Source: Winkia neuii (GTDB lineage: Bacteria > Actinomycetota > Actinomycetes > Actinomycetales > Actinomycetaceae). Taken from it: a DNA stretch of 64,000 nt. Under the pieces are notes generated by a model, which made no database searches, was not told the DNA's origin, and saw only the letters and a program-made list of their open reading frames with translations. The stretch is from the NCBI RefSeq assembly GCF_029011175.1, contig NZ_CP118946.1:310001-374000 (forward strand). Reading direction: 5' to 3'. Numbering within the stretch: position 1 is the first letter of the stretch; every line of letters begins with the position of its first letter. Shown piece after piece: positions 58,533-64,000 of this stretch. The position numbers and the translations under genes are program-made.

Positions 58533-59948
58533 ATGTCTGGAAGCGCAAGTAGAACCCACTTAGATCGGAGGTTGACATCCGGTCAGGTATCAATGATCGG
58601 ACTGTCTGGTGCCCTGGGCACTGGCCTCTTTCTGGGGGCAGGCTCTACTATCGCGCTAGCCGGGCCTGCCACCGTTATTTCGTACGCGCTTGCGGGACTG
58701 TGCGCCCTCTCCATCGTTTGGGCGTTAGCCGAGATGGTGTCCGTTTACCCGGTTCCGGGCGGACACGGCGCAATTGCCGCGCACTACCTGGGGAAGATGG
58801 GTGGCTACGTCACCCGGTGGAACTTCTCGGTGTGTATGTTGACGGCGGTGGGGGCCGAAGTTACGGCTACCGCCACCTACTTGCAGCACTGGTTTCCCGG
58901 CCTGTCGTTAGGGCTGGGTACGGTACTGTGCTCCGTATTCATCGTGGGCCTCAATATGGCCACGGTGCGGCTGTATGGCACCTCTGAATACTGGTTCTCG
59001 ATGATTAAAGTAACCGCCATCTGCGTATTCATCCTTTTGGGATTGTCGCTGCTGCTCTTTGGGTGGCCGGCCTACCCGGAGCCGCTCGGTTTCGCACACC
59101 TGACAGCCCACGGCGGTTTTGCGCCCAAAGGTTTGGGCGGGATCCTGATCGCTGCTTGTATGGCGGTTTTCAGCTTCGGCGGTATTGAAAACGTATCTGT
59201 GGGGGCAGCTGAATCTGAACACCCCGAGCGGGATATTCCGCGCGCTGCCGGCGCTATGATCTGGCGACTGCTGATCTTCTACGTGCTGGCAGTTACCGTG
59301 GTGGTCGCGCTTCAGAATTGGCAGGACACGGCTGCCCATACAGGTTCAGTCTCAGAATCGCCCTTCGTGAAGGTCTTGGACGCTTCCGGAGTGCCAGCTG
59401 CAGGGCACATTATGAACGCCATCTTGATCGTGGCAGCGCTGTCGGCCGCGAACGGCTGCCTGTATTCGTGCTCCCGCATGATCCACTCGCTCGCCCTGGA
59501 CAAGATGGCTCCCAACTTTGCTCGCTTTACTTCTAGGCACGGGGCTCCTCGGGGCGCGGTCCTAATAGCAACGGTGGGAATGGTGATTGCCTCCGTTCTG
59601 GCGATCGTGGCACCAAACAGTGCCTTCCTGTACCTGTATGGGTGCGCCACCGTGTCGATCCTGGTCACTTGGGTCATGGTCATGCTGACTCACCTGCGTT
59701 TCCGCAGGGACACTACGCATAAAGAAAAGCCGCCGGCATGTCTGGTTGGCTACCCGGTGGTGAATTACCTGATCATTGCTATTTCGGTGGCCATTTTTAT
59801 CCTGCTGTACTGGGAACTTCCCGTGGTGTGGTACGCGGGCATTCCATACCTGATTATCTTGGTGGCTTCCTACTACCTGCTGGCGCGGTCGCGGAAGCTG
59901 CCCGATCCCGCCCCGCTTACCACCATGGATCAGAAGCGGGCCGAATGA
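58533..59948 (+). CDS. amino acid permease (APC superfamily)
   Basis: 471 residues from ATG 58533 with ribosome site ggtgagga; a longer reading from 58371 has no support. Twelve membrane helices; SMIGLSGALGTGLFLGAGSTI is the conserved helix-1 substrate/sodium-site stretch of the AAT family (proline/histidine/aromatic amino-acid permeases), and FSFGGIENVSVGAAESEHPERDIPRA in helix 6 agrees. It imports an amino acid with protons. The S4 protein gene overlaps its stop by four bases. Confidence 0.9.
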   Translation: MSGSASRTHLDRRLTSGQVSMIGLSGALGTGLFLGAGSTIALAGPATVISYALAGLCALSIVWALAEMVSVYPVPGGHGAIAAHYLGKMGGYVTRWNFSVCMLTAVGAEVTATATYLQHWFPGLSLGLGTVLCSVFIVGLNMATVRLYGTSEYWFSMIKVTAICVFILLGLSLLLFGWPAYPEPLGFAHLTAHGGFAPKGLGGILIAACMAVFSFGGIENVSVGAAESEHPERDIPRAAGAMIWRLLIFYVLAVTVVVALQNWQDTAAHTGSVSESPFVKVLDASGVPAAGHIMNAILIVAALSAANGCLYSCSRMIHSLALDKMAPNFARFTSRHGAPRGAVLIATVGMVIASVLAIVAPNSAFLYLYGCATVSILVTWVMVMLTHLRFRRDTTHKEKPPACLVGYPVVNYLIIAISVAIFILLYWELPVVWYAGIPYLIILVASYYLLARSRKLPDPAPLTTMDQKRAE

Positions 59949-60337
59949 CCGGGGCAGATTCTGGCGCGGTCCGGGTGGACCAGTGGTTGTGGGCGGTGCG
60001 CGTGGTAAAAACGCGCACGCTCGCCACCCAGATGGCTAAATCTGGTCATGTGCGTATCAATAAGGAGCCGGTCAAGCCGGCTACTAAGGTGCACGTGGGC
60101 GACGAGGTGCGGGTGCGCGTTCAGGGCTTCGACAAAATTTTTGTGGCGCAAAAGCTGCTGAAGAAACGGGTCGGGGCACCAGTTGCCCGCACCTGTTACG
60201 AAGATCTCTCGCCAGCCCGTCCTCGGTTCTACATTCCGGTGGCTAAACGCGAGCCGGGAAGTGGGCGCCCAACCAAGCGGGAGAGGCGGCAATTAGACAA
60301 ATTGCGCGGGCACGATCCGAACTGGGATAGGCGCTAG
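59945..60337 (+). CDS. S4-domain RNA-binding protein (Hsp15-like)
   Basis: 130 residues overlapping the permease stop (ATGA); a longer reading from 59738 lies inside the permease. RVDQWLWAVRVVKTRTLATQMAKSGHVRINKEPVKPATKVHVGDEVRV is a complete S4 domain in the form found in Hsp15/YbcJ-like ribosome-associated proteins. The C-terminal half is basic (GRPTKRERRQLDKLRGHD). It probably binds rRNA on the large subunit. The coupling with an amino-acid permease is likely by chance of genome packing. Confidence 0.88.
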   Translation: MTGADSGAVRVDQWLWAVRVVKTRTLATQMAKSGHVRINKEPVKPATKVHVGDEVRVRVQGFDKIFVAQKLLKKRVGAPVARTCYEDLSPARPRFYIPVAKREPGSGRPTKRERRQLDKLRGHDPNWDRR

Positions 60338-60427
60338 ATAACTAAGCGAAATAAAACACCTTTTCCTAAATGGAGTTTTTTCTTTCTCGTTCTACCGTTA
60401 CAGGTAGTAACTAGGAAAGGAAAGAAA

Positions 60428-60991
60428 GTGACGCGTATCCCCGCTGATCAGCTTGGTATTGATCTAGCAGATCTAGTTCATGATCTACATGTTTTTGCTT
60501 TCAATAGGCGCGACGAAGAACTGTGGGTTGAGGTAGCTAATAAGCGCCAGCTTTCTAAGACCACTCAGGGATATGCGTGGCTGCTCGAAGAGGTGGCTGA
60601 CGAGGCGAAGCTGGCGCGCAGGGATCTCTCGCACGGGTCGCAGGAACTTACCGAATCTATTCCCGAGGACGACGAACTGGAATTTCAGGCGGTGACTTTG
60701 CTGGAAAACGCGTTGGCGTCGGATATGTCTGGATTGCAGCGCACGCTTGAAGACGTAGATATTGAGGACGTGGACGAAGTTGCTGAGGTTATCGGAGAGC
60801 TCTCTGGCCGCCTGTTGCAGATGCAGTTGGAACCGGCTGGACTGCACGAGGCGTTGGTTCAGGTTGGCCAGCGCTACGACGTGGACTTTGCCGACCTGGA
60901 TACCCAGGTTGAAGACGAAGACGACGACGAAGAAGAAGAGATAGCCGACATCCAGATCGAGGACGAAGAGGACGAAGAAGAAGAGTGGTAG
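60428..60991 (+). CDS. unknown actinobacterial protein with acidic tail (first)
   Basis: 187 residues from GTG 60428 with ribosome site aggaaaggaa. N-terminal two-thirds are helical and mildly acidic (DLADLVHDLHVFAFNRRDEELWVEVANKRQLS...), the last 35 residues are almost only Asp and Glu. I do not recognise a family. The next gene, also with an acidic tail, follows after 41 bases, so the two may be partners. Acidic tails of this kind occur in nucleic-acid mimics and histone-like chaperones, but no function should be inferred. Confidence 0.6.
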   Translation: MTRIPADQLGIDLADLVHDLHVFAFNRRDEELWVEVANKRQLSKTTQGYAWLLEEVADEAKLARRDLSHGSQELTESIPEDDELEFQAVTLLENALASDMSGLQRTLEDVDIEDVDEVAEVIGELSGRLLQMQLEPAGLHEALVQVGQRYDVDFADLDTQVEDEDDDEEEEIADIQIEDEEDEEEEW

Positions 60992-61032
60992 AGCGGGTGC
61001 AAGAACCCGGGTCTATCCCGCATAATTGAGCT

Positions 61033-61806
61033 ATGGATAGCGCGAGCAGGCTTTTACAGAACATTTGTGTAGAGGCGGGGATGCTTCCCGCGTCGTTTAA
61101 CCTTCAGGTGGCGGACGATCCGACGCAGGAGACGTTGGATTATGCGCAGGTTTTGCGTGCCGCCTTTGCTGGCATAGCCCACTCCCAGGTGGCCGCGGCA
61201 TTTGAGCAGGTGTCGGCTTTGGCTGAGGCCATGGAGATGGAAGGGGAGCTGCCGGCTCTGCATGCGCTTGCTTCCGCTTACGAGGGGCAAAAGGCCGAAG
61301 CAATCCAGTACTCTACGGTGCCTGATGCCGAGGTCGATTCTTTTGGGGAATCGCTAGCGTTTATGGCACATTCGACGCTACAAGAGGTTTTTGTTGAGCC
61401 GCAGGCGATGCTTGATGCGCTGCAGTCGGCGTCACGCCAGCTGGTGGGTGAATCTTTGCCGGAGCAGGTTTCTGCCGGCCAGGATGACACGGATGTGTCG
61501 GGGCTTGACCTGTCCGATGCCGATCTGGCTGCTGCGGTTGCGATCTTGAATCCGCATGCCGATGCGCAGGAGGTTGCCGAGGAGCAGCTGGATAGTGCCG
61601 GTGTGGTAACCGATCAGTCTGAGGCCGACCAGGGTGATGAAGAGGACGAGTTGGCCCAGTGGGCAAAGTCGGGCTGGGACCTGGATATGGATCCGGAGGC
61701 AGACGGCCAAGACGAGGCCGGTTTTGCCGATTGGCATGATGATCGTTTCGATGATGAAGAGGACGAGCAAACTGACTCGGACGATTTAGACGACTGGGAC
61801 TACTAA
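61033..61806 (+). CDS. unknown protein with acidic tail (second)
   Basis: 257 residues. The -10-like cataat (61021-61026) ends six bases before the ATG, without ribosome site, suggesting a leaderless mRNA. The N-terminal half is helical (VLRAAFAGIAHSQVAAAFEQVSALAEA), the C-terminal 70 residues are highly acidic, with FADWHDDRFDDEEDEQ and a terminal DDLDDWDY. Net charge is very negative. No family recognised. Adjacent to another acidic-tailed gene in the same direction. Confidence 0.6.
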   Translation: MDSASRLLQNICVEAGMLPASFNLQVADDPTQETLDYAQVLRAAFAGIAHSQVAAAFEQVSALAEAMEMEGELPALHALASAYEGQKAEAIQYSTVPDAEVDSFGESLAFMAHSTLQEVFVEPQAMLDALQSASRQLVGESLPEQVSAGQDDTDVSGLDLSDADLAAAVAILNPHADAQEVAEEQLDSAGVVTDQSEADQGDEEDELAQWAKSGWDLDMDPEADGQDEAGFADWHDDRFDDEEDEQTDSDDLDDWDY

Positions 61807-61837
61807 CCTGTAACTAGCATTGACGGGCTCCTGATGG

Positions 61838-61872
61838 TTATCCACAGGAGCCCATTAGCGTACTTATCCACA
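61838..61872 (+). promoter_or_regulatory. two DnaA boxes upstream of tag-like gene
   Basis: ttatccaca occurs exactly at 61838-61846 and 61864-61872, 26 bases apart, in the gap between two genes. Two perfect consensus boxes in about 35 bases may link the downstream gene to DnaA. Confidence 0.5.
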
Positions 61873-61924
61873 ATCGCCCCTTTTTTCGGAGAGGCCGATG
61901 CCTGCATTTGGTTAGCGTGCGGGT

Positions 61925-62713
61925 ATGAAAGATGGTTATGAAGCGGTCGTTGGTCAGGACGGACTAGGGCGCCCGGCATGGGCATACGCAGATCAGGCAC
62001 TGCGCGATTATTACGATTCAGAATGGTCTGTGCCGATGTGGGGAGAACAGGGCATGTTTGAGCTGCTTGCCTTACTGTTGTTTCAGGCGGGAATGCGATG
62101 GCGGCTGATTTTGGCTCGCCGCCCGCAGTTGCGCCGCCTGTTCTGCTCCTTCGACGTTGATCGGGTAGCTGCTTTTACGGACACCGATGTGCGGCAGATC
62201 TTGGACGAGTCGGCAGGCATCCGCAACGAACAGAAGGTCCGGGCCGTGATCGCGCTAGCGAACGCGGTACAGAAAATGCGCGCAGTCGGGGGACTACCCA
62301 AGGTTGCGTGGCAAGCTTATGACCCAGATCGTCCTCGGCCTATGCGAGGCGAAGAGGTGCCGTCTTATTCGGCGCGCTCGGCTGAGCTGGCGAAGCGGCT
62401 CACCGAGTTTGGCTGTAAGCGGGTGGGAGCCCGCACCGCATACGCGTTTATGCAGGCATGCGGCATCGTAGATGACAATGTGCCGGGAACCTGGCGGGCC
62501 GATGTGTTAGCTGACGAGCAGGGCAATTATTACCAGGATGAATATTCCTACCTCGGAATAACCAATGACCTTGGGGCGGATTCGCTTCCCGGTGTGGGCG
62601 GAATACCAGGGAGCGAAGGCGGATTTGCCGGCCAGGAATATCCACCAGATGAAGGCGTTTATTGGATGAAGCCAGGTGTGGAAGACGGCTACGCTAACCC
62701 CGATGCTAGCTAG
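61925..62713 (+). CDS. DNA-3-methyladenine glycosylase I-like protein with altered site and C-terminal extension
   Basis: 262 residues. The Tag fold is clear: DYYDSEWSVPMWGEQGMFELLALLLFQAGMRW, ILDESAGIRNEQKVRAVIALANA, and GCKRVGARTAYAFMQACGIVDDN. Compared with E. coli Tag, the zinc ligands are changed (the first His to Tyr in YYD, the later His to Asn and Cys to Thr in DDNVPGT) and the binding-site Glu of LEGQQAG is Leu (LLLFQAG). The last 70 residues are an Asp/Gly-rich extension read opposite the ywiC-like gene. It may be a non-standard or inactive glycosylase. Two DnaA boxes lie upstream. Confidence 0.75.
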   Translation: MKDGYEAVVGQDGLGRPAWAYADQALRDYYDSEWSVPMWGEQGMFELLALLLFQAGMRWRLILARRPQLRRLFCSFDVDRVAAFTDTDVRQILDESAGIRNEQKVRAVIALANAVQKMRAVGGLPKVAWQAYDPDRPRPMRGEEVPSYSARSAELAKRLTEFGCKRVGARTAYAFMQACGIVDDNVPGTWRADVLADEQGNYYQDEYSYLGITNDLGADSLPGVGGIPGSEGGFAGQEYPPDEGVYWMKPGVEDGYANPDAS

Positions 62714-63361
62714 CACGTGGGTGCCAATTGACAGGGCGACCATCGGGATAGAGCCGCGATTGCGCACTAAGGATTTTACGTAGGGTACTGACAGCCAAAA
62801 ATAGGTGGTCAGGATTATGCTCAGCAAAAACACCCAGGGCCAACCGGTAAGAGAGGCATTTTCGTTAGTGGCAACGCCGGTATCAATATGACCATTGCTA
62901 AAAAGATTGGAAATGGTCTGCACGCCCGTTGCGCACGCATACCCGACCAGAGTCATCATGCCAGCGGCAAGAATTGTCGCTGACCGGGCAACTAGAGAGC
63001 GGCCAGCGTGGTGCACGGTTCGTTCTAATGCAAGCGCTGCCAGTGGAACAAAAGGCACTGCCCAAGCCAGCAGCCATGGGCGGATAAATGCGGCAGTCAA
63101 TCCCAGTAGGGCAGTGATGGTCGTGTATACCAGAGTCGGTTTTAGTCCCCTTCTGCCTTTAGAAAGGAAGTATTGGCTGGCGCTGAAGAAAGCAAAGTAA
63201 CCAACGAACCAAACTGCAAACACTAGCAAGGTAAGGAACACGTAGTCTTCGCCTTGCAATGCTCCAATCCAGTAAGGAACGACGACCATCGCCCATGCGC
63301 CATGCTGGTTGGGAACCCATCCTTGCCGTGAGCGGGAGCCGCGCTCGTTTTTTGCAGTCAT
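62507..63361 (-). CDS. YwiC-like membrane protein
   Basis: 284 residues from ATG 63361 (a start nine bases upstream is also possible; longer readings lack signals). GWVPNQHGAWAMVVVPYWIGAL at the N-terminus is the YwiC family signature; about eight helices follow, with HTWLHPINAFIWWIFLAGKSAFAPWYSAHTGKRIRPKVIGYSEVGIF as the conserved end. Function unknown; found in actinobacteria and bacilli, sometimes near nitrate respiration genes, none of which is seen here. Its last 207 bases overlap the tag-like gene tail to tail; the conserved end lies in that overlap. Confidence 0.85.
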   Translation of the reverse strand: MTAKNERGSRSRQGWVPNQHGAWAMVVVPYWIGALQGEDYVFLTLLVFAVWFVGYFAFFSASQYFLSKGRRGLKPTLVYTTITALLGLTAAFIRPWLLAWAVPFVPLAALALERTVHHAGRSLVARSATILAAGMMTLVGYACATGVQTISNLFSNGHIDTGVATNENASLTGWPWVFLLSIILTTYFWLSVPYVKSLVRNRGSIPMVALSIGTHVLASIGVSVAVFHTWLHPINAFIWWIFLAGKSAFAPWYSAHTGKRIRPKVIGYSEVGIFILVIIALLVS

Positions 63362-63413
63362 ACCCCTCATCTTCCCATGGGCTTTGTCCCACTCCAAGTT
63401 CCCATATGCTTGA

Positions 63414-64000
63414 ATGGTGCGTTCCATAGAGGAAATAAATCAGGCTGCGGGCGGGCTGCCCGCCTACGCTGTGCTAGCCCCGCTGGCTGTCGCGCTCGCT
63501 AAAGATGGGGCGGCTGTAGTTTCAGCACCGCCCGGAACCGGAAAGACCACTCTGATTCCGCCCGCCCTTGCGGCAACGGTGCCAGGACGCGTCATAGTCA
63601 CCCAACCTAGGCGGCTGGCTGCCCGCGCCGGCGCCCACCGCCTGGCCAGTCTGCTGGGCGAAAAAGTTGGCCACCAAGTAGGACTCACTGTGCGGGGCGA
63701 ATCCAAACTAAGTGCGCACACCAAAGTCGAATTTGTAACCACCGGGGTATTCATCCGCAGGGCCATTGCCGATCCCGAACTAGCGGGAGTTGGCGCCGTA
63801 GTACTAGATGAGGTACACGAACGCCACACCGACACTGACCTGGCAGTGGGGATCTGCCACGACATTGCTCAACTGCGCGAGGACTTCCAGGTGGTTGCCA
63901 TGTCCGCAACCCTAGATGCGGACAGATTCTCCGCCACTCTGGGTGGGGTAGAAGAAGTTGCCATCGACGCCGAATCCTACCCGCTCCAGATCGACTACCA
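63414..64000 (+). CDS. hrpB: ATP-dependent helicase HrpB (3' end outside window)
   Basis: 195 codons visible from ATG 63414. DEAH-box motifs are in order: I PPGTGKTT, Ia TQPRRLAARAGAHRL, II LDEVHERH and III MSATLD. VGLTVRGESKLSAHTKVEFVTTGVF between them is typical of HrpB rather than HrpA. A TATGCT-like -10 lies a few bases before the start and no ribosome site is seen, so the mRNA is probably leaderless. The gene runs off the window. HrpB is an RNA helicase of poorly known role; the ywiC-like gene is divergent from it, 52 bases away. Confidence 0.9.
   Translation, partial: MVRSIEEINQAAGGLPAYAVLAPLAVALAKDGAAVVSAPPGTGKTTLIPPALAATVPGRVIVTQPRRLAARAGAHRLASLLGEKVGHQVGLTVRGESKLSAHTKVEFVTTGVFIRRAIADPELAGVGAVVLDEVHERHTDTDLAVGICHDIAQLREDFQVVAMSATLDADRFSATLGGVEEVAIDAESYPLQIDY

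Overview
The window is about 64 kb of a moderately GC-rich chromosome from an actinomycete. The small (4.5S-type) SRP RNA, the actinobacterial S4-domain and acidic-tailed proteins, frequent GTG/TTG starts, many apparently leaderless genes and phage proteins of the actinobacterial siphovirus type point to the Actinomycetota, probably an Actinomycetaceae relative. That placement is inference from gene families; no 16S gene is present.

Bases 1-19,610 are the right part of a siphovirus prophage (prophage 1). In order it holds a MuF head protein fused to an EndoU-like toxin domain (cut by the window edge), a small overlapping putative immunity gene, scaffold, capsid, connectors, tail tube, tail chaperones (apparently made with two successive -1 frameshifts), a frameshifted tape measure, tail tip and fibre, endolysin and two holin-like genes. 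A short leftward cassette follows (excisionase-like HTH, two tiny membrane peptides, tyrosine integrase), ending against the 3' end of tRNA-Ser(GGA).

Bases 19,695-40,490 are housekeeping genes: SRP RNA, dnaX-recR, a HAD phosphatase, lysC-asd, purD, an unknown gene, csrA, purC, purS-purQ, a gap rich in DnaA boxes, purL (broken by an apparent one-base insertion), gdhA, serS, a HAD hydrolase, a sugar epimerase, a UPF0340 protein and tRNA-Ser(TGA). Nearly the whole purine branch from PRA to AIR (purD, purS, purQ, purL, purC) lies in about 8 kb.

Bases 40,490-49,135 are a decayed second prophage (prophage 2). It keeps only an HNH nuclease, terminase genes (large subunit frameshifted), portal, a second MuF-EndoU toxin with its own overlapping small gene, scaffold and a capsid gene that runs into the attachment site. 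It lies between two convergent tRNA-Ser genes, TGA and GCT, whose 3' flanks form an imperfect inverted repeat of about 125 bp. The same terminator/core layout occurs beside tRNA-Ser(GGA), so all three tRNA-Ser 3' ends look like sites for one family of integrating elements.

Bases 49,136-64,000 are chromosomal: a four-gene osmoprotectant ABC importer, a nitroreductase, a fructosamine kinase, tRNA-Arg(ACG), a monoacylglycerol-lipase-like hydrolase, a Na+/H+ antiporter-family permease, a Pro/Ser/Ala-rich surface protein, an amino-acid permease with an overlapping S4 RNA-binding protein, two unknown proteins with very acidic tails, a Tag-like protein lacking the usual zinc and base-binding residues, a YwiC-like membrane protein whose gene overlaps it tail to tail, and the start of hrpB.

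The most unusual content is the pair of MuF-EndoU toxin/putative immunity modules in two different prophages, one kept in a ruined prophage; the tail-chaperone gene with a perfect CCCTTTT slippery site just before its stop; and the three tRNA-Ser attachment sites with inverted flanks.
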